Shown here one piece after another: positions 23,229-31,938 of a stretch of DNA of 43,249 nucleotides; position 1 is the stretch's first letter; the number at the start of each line of letters is the position of its first letter. The notes beneath the pieces are model-generated. The model was not told where the DNA came from, ran no database searches, and was given only the letters and a program-made list of their open reading frames with translations. The position numbers and the translations under genes were made by a program. Source of the DNA: Kribbella turkmenica (GTDB taxonomy: Bacteria > Actinomycetota > Actinomycetes > Propionibacteriales > Kribbellaceae). The stretch lies in NCBI RefSeq assembly GCF_004348725.1, contig NZ_SMKR01000047.1, forward strand, positions 1 to 43,249, given 5' to 3'.

Positions 23229-23364
23229 CTCGGCCGCCCCGAGGCGAACCATGATCAACCCGACCGCCCCGGGCCGAGCGACGCGTCGGTCGGCCGGCAC
23301 GGGAGCCACGGGTCACCCCACCGATCCGCGCTGCGGCGCAGACTTCTCCGGAGGACAGCGATGA
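23221..23364 (+). CDS. 47-aa bridging ORF between iolB and iolD
   Basis: An ATG at 23221 opens 47 codons whose TGA (23362-23364) overlaps the iolD ATG (23361) as ATGA; its own start overlaps the iolB stop by 8 bases. GGAG sits 6 bases before this ATG, inside iolB, and the iolD ribosome site (GGAGGA) lies near the ORF's end. The product is basic, rich in Arg, Pro, Gly and Thr, with no hydrophobic segment or known motif. It may be a real small protein, or a coupling ORF that carries ribosomes into iolD. An ORF of this length can arise by chance in GC-rich DNA; the overlaps at both ends are what argue for translation. Confidence 0.45.
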   Translation: MTDSAAPRRTMINPTAPGRATRRSAGTGATGHPTDPRCGADFSGGQR

Positions 23365-25274
23365 CGGTCCGTCTCACGGTCGCCCAGGCGTTGGTGCGAT
23401 TCCTGAGCGTCCAGTACTCGGAGCGCGACGGCGGACGGCAGCGCCTGTTCGCCGGCTGCCTGGGCATCTTCGGGCACGGCAACGTCGCCGGGGTCGGTCA
23501 GGCGTTGCTGCAGGCCGAGCTCGACGACCCGGACGCGCTGCCGTACATCCTGGCCCGCAACGAGCAGGCCATGGTGCACACCGCCTCCGCCTTCGCCCGC
23601 ACCCGTGACCGGCTCCAGACCTACGCCTGCACGGCAAGCATCGGCCCGGGGTCGACCAACATGGTGACCGGCGCGGCCCTGGCGACGATCAACCGGCTGC
23701 CTGTTCTCCTCCTTCCGTCGGACGTGTTCGCGACCCGGGTGGCGACTCCCGTGCTGCAGGAGCTCGAGAGCTTCGGCGCCGGCGACGTCTCCGTGAACGA
23801 CGCCTTCCGCCCGGTGTCGAAGTACTTCGACCGCATCTGGCGCCCCGAGCAGCTGCCGTCGGCCCTGCTCAACGCCATGCGCGTGCTGACAGATCCGGTC
23901 GAGACCGGCGCGGTCACCCTGGCCCTGCCGCAGGACGTCCAGGCCGAGGCCTACGACTGGCCCGGCGAGCTCTTCACGGAGCGCACCTGGGACGTCGCGA
24001 GGCCATTGCCGGAAGCATCAATTGTCGACAAGGCGGTAGATCTCCTACGGTCCGCGCAGCGGCCGCTGATCGTCGCGGGGGGCGGCGTGCACTACTCCGG
24101 CGCCGAGGACGCGCTCCGTGAGTTCGCCGAGGCGACCGGCGTCCCGGTGGCGGAATCCCAGGCGGGCAAGGGGTCCCTGCGCTACGACCACCCGCAGTCG
24201 GTCGGCGCGGTCGGCTCGACCGGGACCACGGCAGCCAACACCCTGGCCCGCGACGCCGACCTGGTGATCGGCATCGGCACCCGCTACAGCGACTTCACGA
24301 CGGCCTCGCGGACCGCCTTCCAGAACCCGCACGTGCGGTTCGTGAACATCAACGTGGCGCGTTTCGACGGTGGCAAACATGCCGGCCTTCCTCTCGTCGC
24401 GGATGCCCGGGAAGCCCTTGTCTCGTTGCGATCCGCGGTCGGTGACTGGTCCGTGAGCGACCAGTACAGGTCGTTGACCGGCATGCTCGCAACCCAGTGG
24501 GACGGGATTGTGGACAACGCCTACAACCCGCCCGCCGAGGTGACCGCGAAACTCGCCGACGGCCTGCTGACACAGGGCGAGGTGCTCGGCGCCGTGAACG
24601 AATTGTCGGCGCCGTCCGATGTGGTGGTCTGCGCGGCCGGCTCGATGCCGGGCGACCTGCACAAGTTGTGGCGGACGCGCGACCCGAAGGGGTACCACGT
24701 CGAGTACGGCTACTCCTGCATGGGCTACGAGATCGCCGGCGGGATCGGCGTCCGCCTCGGGGCGCCCGACCGCGACGTCTTCGTCATGGTCGGCGACGGG
24801 TCGTACCTGATGATGTCGTCCGAGCTGGTCACCGCGGTCCAGGAGAACGTCAAGATCGTCGTCGTCCTGGTGCAGAACCACGGCTTCGCGTCGATCGGCG
24901 CGCTGTCGGAGTCGTTGGGTTCGCAGCGGTTCGGGACGGCGTACCGGCGGCGCGGCGGCGAGGGCCGGCTCGACGGCGACTACCTGCCGGTCGACCTGGC
25001 CGCGAACGTCCGCAGCCTCGGCGTCGACGTGATCGAGGTGCACGACCGCGCCGAGCTGGAGAAGGCGATCGGTACGGCGAAGGCCGCGACCGGACCGATC
25101 GCGATCCACGTGACCACGGATCCGTTGATCGGTGCGCCGGACAGCGAGTCATGGTGGGACGTCCCGGTCAGCGAGGTGTCGGCGCTCGACACGACCCGGG
25201 CCGCGTCGGCGTCGTACCAGGAGTCCAAGAAGGACCAGCGGCCATACCTGACGCCGACCGAGGGAGATCGCTGA
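23361..25274 (+). CDS. iolD: THcHDO hydrolase IolD
   Basis: A 637-aa thiamine-diphosphate enzyme opening the ring of 3D-(3,5/4)-trihydroxycyclohexane-1,2-dione to 5-deoxy-D-glucuronate. The N-terminal Pyr domain has catalytic Glu68 (ARNEQAMVH) and the inositol-specific opening FGHGNVAGVGQAL. The central domain (about 220-350) is the usual Rossmann-like spacer. The PP domain has the ThDP/Mg motif GDGS at 478-481 and VQNHGFASIGALSESLGSQRFG about 30 residues on, which is diagnostic of IolD. GGAGGA is 6 bases before the start. One base separates its stop from the next gene. Length fits the family (about 640). Confidence 0.95.
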   Translation: MTVRLTVAQALVRFLSVQYSERDGGRQRLFAGCLGIFGHGNVAGVGQALLQAELDDPDALPYILARNEQAMVHTASAFARTRDRLQTYACTASIGPGSTNMVTGAALATINRLPVLLLPSDVFATRVATPVLQELESFGAGDVSVNDAFRPVSKYFDRIWRPEQLPSALLNAMRVLTDPVETGAVTLALPQDVQAEAYDWPGELFTERTWDVARPLPEASIVDKAVDLLRSAQRPLIVAGGGVHYSGAEDALREFAEATGVPVAESQAGKGSLRYDHPQSVGAVGSTGTTAANTLARDADLVIGIGTRYSDFTTASRTAFQNPHVRFVNINVARFDGGKHAGLPLVADAREALVSLRSAVGDWSVSDQYRSLTGMLATQWDGIVDNAYNPPAEVTAKLADGLLTQGEVLGAVNELSAPSDVVVCAAGSMPGDLHKLWRTRDPKGYHVEYGYSCMGYEIAGGIGVRLGAPDRDVFVMVGDGSYLMMSSELVTAVQENVKIVVVLVQNHGFASIGALSESLGSQRFGTAYRRRGGEGRLDGDYLPVDLAANVRSLGVDVIEVHDRAELEKAIGTAKAATGPIAIHVTTDPLIGAPDSESWWDVPVSEVSALDTTRAASASYQESKKDQRPYLTPTEGDR

Positions 25275-25275
25275 C

Positions 25276-26172
25276 ATGGGCACGGTGAAGATCGGCAGCG
25301 CGCCGGACTCGTGGGGCGTGTGGTTCGCCGACGATCCGCAGCAGACGCCGTGGGAGAGGTTCCTCGACGAGGTCGCCGCGGCCGGGTACACCCGGATCGA
25401 GCTCGGGCCGTACGGCTACCTGCCGACCGACCCGTCCCGGCTGAAGGAGGAGCTGGACAAGCGCGGCCTGACCATGACGGCCGGGACGATCTTCGAGCAC
25501 CTGCACCGGCCGGACTCCTGGGACTCGACCTGGAACGACGTCTCCAAGGCGGCCGAGCTGACCGCTGCGATGGGGGCGAAGCACCTCGTGGTGATCCCCT
25601 CGATGTGGCGGGACGGCGTCACCGGTGAGATCACCGAGCCGCGGCTCGACCGCGAGGGCCAGGCCCGGCACGGCCGGCAGGTCACCGAGCTCGGCCGCCG
25701 GATCGCCGAGGAGTTCGGGCTCAAGACGCAGTACCACCCGCATGCGGACGGCCACGTCGACACCCACGACACCGTCGAGACGTTCCTCGAGGACACCGAC
25801 GGCGCCTACGTGAACCTGTGCCTCGACACCGGCCACATCAGCTACTGCGGCGGCGACAACCTGAAGCTGATCCAGGACCACCCGGACCGGATCGGCTACG
25901 TCCACCTCAAGCAGGTGGACCCCGAGATCCTGGCCGTGGTCGAGGCCGATGGTGTCGGCTTCGGCGAGGCGGTCAGGCGCGGCGTGATGTGCGAGCCGCC
26001 CACCGGAGTGCCCGAGTTCCCGCCACTGCTGGACGCGCTGGCCGGACTCGACGTGGACCTGTTCGCGATCGTCGAGCAGGACCTGTATCCCTGCCCGCCC
26101 GACGTCCCGCTGCCGATCGCGGAGCGGACGTTGACCTATCTGAGATCCCACGGGGGTGGCGTATCGATTTGA
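25276..26172 (+). CDS. Second IolE-like TIM-barrel protein
   Basis: A 298-aa sugar phosphate isomerase/epimerase family protein, coupled to iolD (1-base gap). Motifs: IGSAPDSWGVWF at the start, IELGPYGYLPTD, QYHPHADGHV, LDTGHISYCGGDN, YVHLKQVD, and a terminal FAIVEQDLYP, covering the His/Glu/Asp metal ligands of this fold. It could be the inosose dehydratase (IolE) or an isomerase (IolI/IolH-like). The opening motif is closely related to that of the gene at 19518 (APISWGV versus APDSWGV), so the two probably act on stereoisomeric or successive ketoses. No operon gene follows closely; 83 bases separate it from the transporter. Confidence 0.85.
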   Translation: MGTVKIGSAPDSWGVWFADDPQQTPWERFLDEVAAAGYTRIELGPYGYLPTDPSRLKEELDKRGLTMTAGTIFEHLHRPDSWDSTWNDVSKAAELTAAMGAKHLVVIPSMWRDGVTGEITEPRLDREGQARHGRQVTELGRRIAEEFGLKTQYHPHADGHVDTHDTVETFLEDTDGAYVNLCLDTGHISYCGGDNLKLIQDHPDRIGYVHLKQVDPEILAVVEADGVGFGEAVRRGVMCEPPTGVPEFPPLLDALAGLDVDLFAIVEQDLYPCPPDVPLPIAERTLTYLRSHGGGVSI

Positions 26173-26180
26173 CGGCCAGC

Positions 26181-26230
26181 AGAGTGTGCACTCTCTGGTC
26201 CCTCGCAACACCGCGGAGCAAATCCCGCGG
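26181..26230. promoter_or_regulatory. Dyads upstream of the transporter genes
   Basis: AGAGTG-TG-CACTCT (26181-26194) and two CCGCGG palindromes 14 bases apart (26211-26216, 26225-26230) lie in the gap before the binding-protein gene. A weak -35 TTGACG (26169-26174) overlaps the end of the preceding gene. They may mark a separate promoter or an mRNA structure that sets transporter expression. Confidence 0.35.
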
Positions 26231-26255
26231 ATCGTCTGAAAGGCTGGTTGTAGTC

Positions 26256-27251
26256 ATGGTTCGGTGGCAGAAGAAGGCAGCGGCCGTGGGGGCTGCGCTC
26301 GTGCTGGTCGCGGCGCTGGGCGCGTGCAGCTCGTCCGGCGGCAAGCAGGAGGAGCAGAACTCCGGCGGATCGGGCGGCAACGTGGCCGACACTCCGCGCA
26401 TGAAGGTCGCGTTCATCACACACGCGGCGCCCGGTGACACCTTCTGGGACCTGGTCCGCAGAGGTGCCGAGGCCGCGGCGAAGAAGGACAACGTCGAGCT
26501 GCAGTACTCCGCCGCGCCGGAGGGGGCCGACCAGGCCAACCTGGTGCAGACCGCGATCGACTCCAAGGTCGACGGCATCGCGGTCACGCTGGCGAAGGCC
26601 GACGCGATGCAGGCCAACGTGAAGAAGGCGGCCGACGGCGGCATCCCGGTGGTGGCGCTGAACGGCGGCATCGAGGCCTGGAAGCAGACCGGCGCACTCG
26701 GCTACTTCGGCCAGGACGAGCGGATCGCGGGCCAGGCCGCCGGCGAGAAGCTGACCCAGCTCGGGGCGAAGAAGGCGGTCTGTGTCATCCAGGAGCAGGG
26801 CCACGTCGGCCTGGAGGCCCGGTGCCAGGGCGTGAAGGACAAGTTCCCGAACTCCGAGAAGATCTACATCACCGGCACCGACATGCCCGGCAGCACGACG
26901 ACCATGACCTCGAAGCTGCAGCAGGACAAGAGCATCGACTACGTGGTCACCCTCGGCGCGCCGTTCGCGATGGCCGCGGTCCAGGCGGTGAAGGACGCCG
27001 GCTCGAGCGCGAAGATCGGCACCTTCGACACCAACAAGGACCTGGTCGGCGCGATCAAGGACGGCAAGGTGCAGTGGGCCGTCGACCAGCAGCCGTACCT
27101 GCAGGGCTACCTGGCGGTGGACAGCCTGTGGCTCTACAAGACGAACGGCAACACCATCGGCGGTGGCCAGGCCACGCTGACCGGTCCGGCGTTCATCGAC
27201 AAGGACAACGTCGCGGCGGTCGAGAAGTTCGCTGCCGGCGGGACGCGCTGA
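26256..27251 (+). CDS. Sugar ABC transporter substrate-binding lipoprotein
   Basis: A 331-aa ribose-type binding protein (Peripla_BP_4). A lipoprotein signal peptide ends in the lipobox LGAC with lipidated Cys24, followed by a Ser/Gly linker. The binding core starts MKVAFITHAAPGDTFWDLVRRGAEAAA and includes VDGIAVTLAKADAM, IPVVALNGGI, DERIAGQAAG and IGTFDTN, all standard for this family. ATG 26256 is preferred because it starts the signal peptide; the nearest ribosome-site candidate, AAAGG, is about 12 bases upstream. Position between iolD/iolE-like and iolG/iolA points to inositol as ligand, comparable in role to Caulobacter IbpA (inference). Confidence 0.92.
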   Translation: MVRWQKKAAAVGAALVLVAALGACSSSGGKQEEQNSGGSGGNVADTPRMKVAFITHAAPGDTFWDLVRRGAEAAAKKDNVELQYSAAPEGADQANLVQTAIDSKVDGIAVTLAKADAMQANVKKAADGGIPVVALNGGIEAWKQTGALGYFGQDERIAGQAAGEKLTQLGAKKAVCVIQEQGHVGLEARCQGVKDKFPNSEKIYITGTDMPGSTTTMTSKLQQDKSIDYVVTLGAPFAMAAVQAVKDAGSSAKIGTFDTNKDLVGAIKDGKVQWAVDQQPYLQGYLAVDSLWLYKTNGNTIGGGQATLTGPAFIDKDNVAAVEKFAAGGTR

Positions 27252-27260
27252 GGACTCGCC

Positions 27261-28304
27261 ATGGCATCCACACTGACGGCGCCGACCGAGGTCGACGACC
27301 GCGTCGCGCGCCGATCCCTGGGGGCCCGGCTGCTCAGCCGGCCCGAGGTCGGGTCGCTGGTCGGGGCCGGAGTCATCCTGGTGTTCTTCCTGGTCATGGC
27401 CGACCCGTTCCGGAGCGCGTCCAACATCGGCACGATCGTGTACCAGGCGGCGCTGATCGGTGTGATGGCGGTGCCGGTCGCGCTGCTGATGATCGGCGGT
27501 GAGTTCGACCTGTCCGCCGGCGTCGCGGTCACGACGGCCGGCCTGACCGGCGGGTTGTTCGCCTACCAGTTCAGCGTCAACGTCTGGGTGGGCGTCCTGG
27601 TCGCGCTGGTGGTCGCGCTGGCGGTCGGTGCGTTCAACGGCTGGCTGCTGATGCGGACCGGTCTGCCGAGCTTCCTGGTGACGCTGGGCACCTTCTTCAT
27701 CCTGCAGGGCCTGAACCTGGCGATCACCCGGTTGCTGTCTGGTGCGGTCTCGTCGAACTCGATCCGTGACATGGACGGGTTCGAGCAGGCGAAGGCGGTG
27801 TTCGCGTCGGAGTTCAGGATCGGCTCGGTCAATCTCAAGATCCTGGTGCTGTGGTGGATCCTCTTCGTGGCCGTCGGCAGCTGGGTGCTGCTGAGGACGA
27901 AGGTCGGGAACTGGATCTTCGCCGTCGGCGGTGACGCGGCCGCCGCCCGGGCGGTCGGCGTCCCGGTCAAGCGGGTGAAGATCGGGCTGTTCATGGCCGT
28001 CGGCTTCTTCGCCTGGTTCTCCGGCATGCACCTGCTGTTCACGCAGAGCAGCGTGCAGTCGGGTGAAGGGGTCGGCAAGGAGTTCATCTACATCATCGCG
28101 GCCGTGGTCGGCGGCTGCCTGCTGACCGGCGGCTACGGCTCGGTGGTGGGCTCGGCGATCGGCGCCCTGATCTTCGGCATGACCCAGCTCGGCGTGGTGT
28201 ACGCCGGCTGGAACGCCGACTGGTTCAAGGCGTTCCTCGGCGTGATGTTGCTGCTCGCGACGATCGTCAACCTGATCGTGAAGAAGAGGGCGGACCTGCG
28301 ATGA
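27261..28304 (+). CDS. Sugar ABC transporter permease
   Basis: A 347-aa inner-membrane permease of the RbsC/BPD_transp_2 type with roughly nine to ten hydrophobic segments between residues 30 and 345. Family marks: DPFRSASNIGTIVYQAALIGVMAVPVALLMIGGEFDLSAG at about 48-88, and AVGGDAAAARAVGVPVKRVKIGLF, the cytoplasmic loop that contacts the ATPase. It starts 9 bases after the binding-protein stop and overlaps the ATPase gene by ATGA. It should form a homodimer in the importer. The charged N-terminal 25 residues are cytoplasmic. Confidence 0.93.
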   Translation: MASTLTAPTEVDDRVARRSLGARLLSRPEVGSLVGAGVILVFFLVMADPFRSASNIGTIVYQAALIGVMAVPVALLMIGGEFDLSAGVAVTTAGLTGGLFAYQFSVNVWVGVLVALVVALAVGAFNGWLLMRTGLPSFLVTLGTFFILQGLNLAITRLLSGAVSSNSIRDMDGFEQAKAVFASEFRIGSVNLKILVLWWILFVAVGSWVLLRTKVGNWIFAVGGDAAAARAVGVPVKRVKIGLFMAVGFFAWFSGMHLLFTQSSVQSGEGVGKEFIYIIAAVVGGCLLTGGYGSVVGSAIGALIFGMTQLGVVYAGWNADWFKAFLGVMLLLATIVNLIVKKRADLR

Positions 28305-29158
28305 CGACGACCACGAAGTTCGCGGAAGAAGCCGGCACCAGCCCGAACACCCCGGTGGTGCACCTGGACGGGGTCGGCAAGAGCTACGGCAACGTGCACG
28401 CGTTGCGCGGAGTGTCACTGACCGTCCGGCAGGGTGAGATCACCTGTGTGCTGGGCGACAACGGCGCGGGCAAGTCGACGCTGATCAAGATCATCGCCGG
28501 CCTGCACGAGCACACCGACGGGACGTTGTCGGTGAACGGCGAGGAACGCCGGTTCAGCTCGCCGCGCGAGTCGCTGGACAGCGGGATCGCCACGGTCTAC
28601 CAGGACCTGGCGCTGGCCCCGCTGATGTCGGTGTGGCGGAACTTCTTCCTCGGCAACGAGCTCACCAAGCGGCCGTTCGGCCGGCTCGACGACCGGCGGA
28701 TGAAGCGTATCGCCGACGAGGAGCTGACCAAGATGGGGATCTCGATCCCCAACCTCGAACAGCCGGTCGGCATGTTGTCCGGCGGTCAGCGGCAGTGCAT
28801 CGCGATCGCCCGGGCGATCTACTTCGGTGCCAAGGTGCTGATCCTGGACGAGCCGACCGCCGCGCTGGGCGTCAAGCAGTCCGGGGTGGTGCTGAAGTAC
28901 ATCGTGAAGGCACGGGACGCCGGGCTCGGCGTCGTGTTCATCACCCACAACCCGCACCACGCCTACCTGGTGGGCAACCACTTCGTCGTGCTCAAGCTGG
29001 GCCGGGTCGCGCTCGACACGCATCGCGCCGATCTCACGCTGTCCCAGCTCACGAACGAGATGGCCGGTGGTTCGGAGCTCGAGGCCCTGAGCCACGAGTT
29101 GCGCGGGGTCGACGCCGGGGTCGTCGCCGAGCCGCACGACCGGCCGGGTGGGATCTAG
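28301..29158 (+). CDS. Sugar ABC transporter ATPase, single domain
   Basis: A 285-aa ATPase with one complete nucleotide-binding domain: Walker A GDNGAGKST (52-60), Q-loop near YQD (100-102), signature LSGGQ (159-163), Walker B LILDEP (180-185), H-loop His216. Importers with RbsC-type permeases mostly use a double-domain ATPase of about 500 aa (RbsA, IatA); this one has a single domain, as in the FrcA type, and must dimerise. The C-terminal 40 residues are a loose, charged tail. Overlaps the permease gene by ATGA. Followed by an 84-base gap before iolG. Confidence 0.93.
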   Translation: MTTTTKFAEEAGTSPNTPVVHLDGVGKSYGNVHALRGVSLTVRQGEITCVLGDNGAGKSTLIKIIAGLHEHTDGTLSVNGEERRFSSPRESLDSGIATVYQDLALAPLMSVWRNFFLGNELTKRPFGRLDDRRMKRIADEELTKMGISIPNLEQPVGMLSGGQRQCIAIARAIYFGAKVLILDEPTAALGVKQSGVVLKYIVKARDAGLGVVFITHNPHHAYLVGNHFVVLKLGRVALDTHRADLTLSQLTNEMAGGSELEALSHELRGVDAGVVAEPHDRPGGI

Positions 29159-29242
29159 GGCTCGTCGGAGCGGTTCGTCGGGCGGAGTTCACCGGCGGAG
29201 TTCGCAGGCACAGTCGGTAGGTAGAGCAGAGAGAAGGTGGAG

Positions 29243-30253
29243 ATGCGGGATCTGAGGATCGGGGTCGTCGGGGTCGGGATGATGGGGGCGGACCACGCCG
29301 AGCGGGTGGCCCGCCGGATCTCCGGGGCCCGGCTGGTCGCGGTGTCCGACCCGGACATGGACCGGGCCGGCGCCCTGGCGGCGACGTTCGGCGACGTCCG
29401 GGCGATCGACGACCCCCTCGCGCTGATCGGCGACGCCGATGTGGACGCGGTCGTCATCGCGTCACCGGGTTTCGCGCACGCCGAGCAGTTGACGGCCTGC
29501 CTGGAGCACGCCAAGCCGGTGCTGTGCGAGAAGCCGCTGACGATGGACGCGGAGTCCTCGCTGCGGGTGGTCGAGGCAGAGCACAAGCTCGGCAAGCAGC
29601 TGATCCAGGTCGGCTTCATGCGCCGGTTCGACCCGGAGTACGCCGCGCTGAAGGAGCTGCTCGACTCGGGCGAGCTCGGCCGGACCCTGCTGCTGCACAA
29701 TGTGCACCGGAACAGGACGGTCCCGGCGACGTTCCGCAGCGAGATGATCGTCCGGGACTCGCTGGTGCACGAGGTCGACGTGGCGCGCTGGCTGTTCGGC
29801 GCGGAGATCACCCGGATCACCGTGCACGCCCCGAGACCGAGCGGTCTGGTCGGCGAGGGTGTGCAGGACCCGCAGCTCGCCGTGTTCGAGATGGCGAACG
29901 GCGCGATGGCCGACGTCGAGGTGTTCGTGAACTGCCAGGTCGGGTACGAGGTCCGCTGCGAGGCGGTCGGCGAGAAGGGCAACGCGACCATCGGCCTGGG
30001 GGTCGACGTGCTGACCAGGCGGGCCGGACACTGGGGTGGTGTGGTGCCGGACGACTTCCGGGTGCGGTTCGGGCTCGCGTACGACCTGGAGCTGCAGCGC
30101 TGGGTGGACGCGGTCGCGAAGGGCACCATCGACGGCCCGGCGGCCTGGGACGGGTACGCCGCCGCCGCGGTCTGCACGGCCGGCGTCCGGTCGCTGCAGG
30201 AGGGCCGCCCGGTGGAGGTGGAGATGGTGCCGAGGAGCGAGGTGCTCGGCTGA
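29243..30253 (+). CDS. iolG: myo-Inositol 2-dehydrogenase IolG
   Basis: A 336-aa NAD-dependent dehydrogenase oxidising myo-inositol to 2-keto-myo-inositol. Rossmann start IGVVGVGMMGADH, catalytic Lys in CEKPLTMDAE (about 97), then VGFMRRFDPEYAALKE, SLVHEVDVARWLFG, DVEVFVNCQVGYEVRCEAVGEKG and GPAAWDGYAAA. These segments match Bacillus IolG almost throughout, so this is the best candidate for the main enzyme among the four Gfo/Idh proteins here. ATG 29243 has AAGG 6 bases upstream; GTG 29237 is possible and adds two residues. Followed after 47 bases by iolA. Confidence 0.92.
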   Translation: MRDLRIGVVGVGMMGADHAERVARRISGARLVAVSDPDMDRAGALAATFGDVRAIDDPLALIGDADVDAVVIASPGFAHAEQLTACLEHAKPVLCEKPLTMDAESSLRVVEAEHKLGKQLIQVGFMRRFDPEYAALKELLDSGELGRTLLLHNVHRNRTVPATFRSEMIVRDSLVHEVDVARWLFGAEITRITVHAPRPSGLVGEGVQDPQLAVFEMANGAMADVEVFVNCQVGYEVRCEAVGEKGNATIGLGVDVLTRRAGHWGGVVPDDFRVRFGLAYDLELQRWVDAVAKGTIDGPAAWDGYAAAAVCTAGVRSLQEGRPVEVEMVPRSEVLG

Positions 30254-30300
30254 GGCCGGGCGGAGTCCAGCGGGAACGATCAACGAAAAGGGATGTAGCT

Positions 30301-31797
30301 GTGAGTACTGAGCGAATCACCCATCTGGTCGGCGGAGCGCCGTGGACAGGGGTCTCTGAACGCACCAGCAAGGTCTACAACCCGGCGACGGGCGAGGTCA
30401 CCGGTGAGCTGGACCTGGCCTCGGCGGCGACGGTCGACGAGGCGGTCAAGGTCGCCCACGACGCGTCCAGGGCCTGGGGCCGGACGTCGCTGACCAAGCG
30501 GGCCCAGGTGCTGTTCGCGTTCCGCGAGCTGCTGAACGCGAACAAGGAGAAGATCGCGGCCCTGATCACCGCCGAGCACGGCAAGGTGCTGTCCGACGCG
30601 CTCGGTGAGGTGACCCGCGGCCAGGAGGTGGCCGAGTTCGCCTGCGGCATCCCGCACCTGCTCAAGGGCGGGTTCAGCGAGAACGTGTCGACCAACGTCG
30701 ACGTGTACTCGATCCGCCAGCCGCTCGGCGCGGTCGCGGTGATCTCGCCGTTCAACTTCCCGGCCATGGTGCCGCTCTGGTTCGTTCCGATTGCCGTTGC
30801 CTGTGGCAACAGTGTGGTGATCAAGCCGTCCGAGAAGGACCCGTCCGCGGTGAACGCGGTCGCCGCGCTGTGGAAGGAGGCCGGTCTGCCCGACGGCGTG
30901 GTGAACGTCGTCCACGGTGACAAGGAGGCTGTCGACCGGCTGCTCGAGCACCCGGACATCAAGGCGGTCTCGTTCGTCGGCTCGACCCCGATCGCGAAGT
31001 ACGTCTACGAGACCGGTACGAGGAACGGCAAGCGGGTGCAGGCGCTCGGCGGGGCGAAGAACCACATGGTCGTGCTGCCCGACGCCGACCTCGACCTGAC
31101 CGCGGACGCCGCGGTGAACGCCGGCTTCGGGTCGGCCGGTGAGCGCTGCATGGCGATCTCGGCGCTGATCGCGGTCGAGCCGGTCGCCGACGACCTGATC
31201 GGCAAGATCAAGGAGCGGATGGCGCAGCTGCGCACCGGCGACGGCACCCGCGGCTGCGACATGGGCCCGCTGGTCACCGGCGAGCACCGGGACAAGGTCG
31301 TCGGGTACGTCGAGGCCGGCGTCGAAGCCGGTGCCGAGCTGGCCGTGGACGGCCGCGACGGTCCGTTCGACGGCGCCGACGACGGCTTCTGGCTCGGCCC
31401 GACGCTGTTCGACAAGGTGACCCCGGACATGTCGATCTACACCGACGAGATCTTCGGCCCGGTGTTGTCGGTCGTCCGCGTCCCGTCGTACGACGCCGCC
31501 CTCGACCTGGTGAACTCGAACCCGTACGGCAACGGGACCGCGATCTTCACCAACGACGGTGGCGCGGCCCGCCGGTACCAGACCGAGGTCGAGGTCGGGA
31601 TGGTCGGTGTCAACGTGCCGATCCCGGTGCCGATGGCGTACTACTCGTTCGGCGGCTGGAAGAACTCGCTGTTCGGCGACACCCACGCCCACGGCGCCGA
31701 GGGCGTGCACTTCTTCACCCGCGGCAAGGTCGTCACCTCCCGCTGGCTGGACCCGTCGCACGGAGGCCTGAACCTGGGTTTCCCGACCCACGACTGA
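30301..31797 (+). CDS. iolA: Methylmalonate/malonate-semialdehyde dehydrogenase (acylating) IolA
   Basis: A 498-aa CoA-dependent aldehyde dehydrogenase (MmsA type) converting malonate semialdehyde, CoA and NAD+ to acetyl-CoA, CO2 and NADH, the last step of inositol breakdown; it may also serve valine catabolism. Seen: SPFNFPAMVPLWFVPIAVACGNSVVIKPSE, SFVGSTPIAKYVYE, and GSAGERCMAIS with nucleophile Cys283. MmsA enzymes lack the general-base Glu of ordinary aldehyde dehydrogenases, and the segment LGGAKNHMVVLPDADL here agrees. GTG 30301 with AAGGGA 9 bases upstream. Length is normal. Confidence 0.95.
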   Translation: MSTERITHLVGGAPWTGVSERTSKVYNPATGEVTGELDLASAATVDEAVKVAHDASRAWGRTSLTKRAQVLFAFRELLNANKEKIAALITAEHGKVLSDALGEVTRGQEVAEFACGIPHLLKGGFSENVSTNVDVYSIRQPLGAVAVISPFNFPAMVPLWFVPIAVACGNSVVIKPSEKDPSAVNAVAALWKEAGLPDGVVNVVHGDKEAVDRLLEHPDIKAVSFVGSTPIAKYVYETGTRNGKRVQALGGAKNHMVVLPDADLDLTADAAVNAGFGSAGERCMAISALIAVEPVADDLIGKIKERMAQLRTGDGTRGCDMGPLVTGEHRDKVVGYVEAGVEAGAELAVDGRDGPFDGADDGFWLGPTLFDKVTPDMSIYTDEIFGPVLSVVRVPSYDAALDLVNSNPYGNGTAIFTNDGGAARRYQTEVEVGMVGVNVPIPVPMAYYSFGGWKNSLFGDTHAHGAEGVHFFTRGKVVTSRWLDPSHGGLNLGFPTHD

Positions 31798-31899
31798 CCC
31801 GGGCAATCGGAGCTGCTTGGGTGTAGCGTCGAAGGCAACCCCCGGGGCGCGAGGAGGACCGCGGCGAACGAAGGCCGTCGGCCTGTCCGCAGTCATCGA

Positions 31900-31917
31900 G
31901 CTGGTCGCCGGACCAGC
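31900..31917 (+). promoter_or_regulatory. Hairpin before the 37-aa gene
   Basis: GCTGGTC-GCCG-GACCAGC, a perfect 7-bp stem, ends 21 bases before the next ATG (31939), just upstream of its GGAG. It may end iolA transcription weakly or structure the leader of the small gene. Confidence 0.35.
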
Positions 31918-31938
31918 CCTCGAGCCCTGGAGTACCTC

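Noticed and set aside
26136-28418. A 760-codon reverse open frame across the ABC transporter genes
   Set aside because: Antisense to three clear genes, low-complexity Arg/Asp/Gln-rich product, no motifs.
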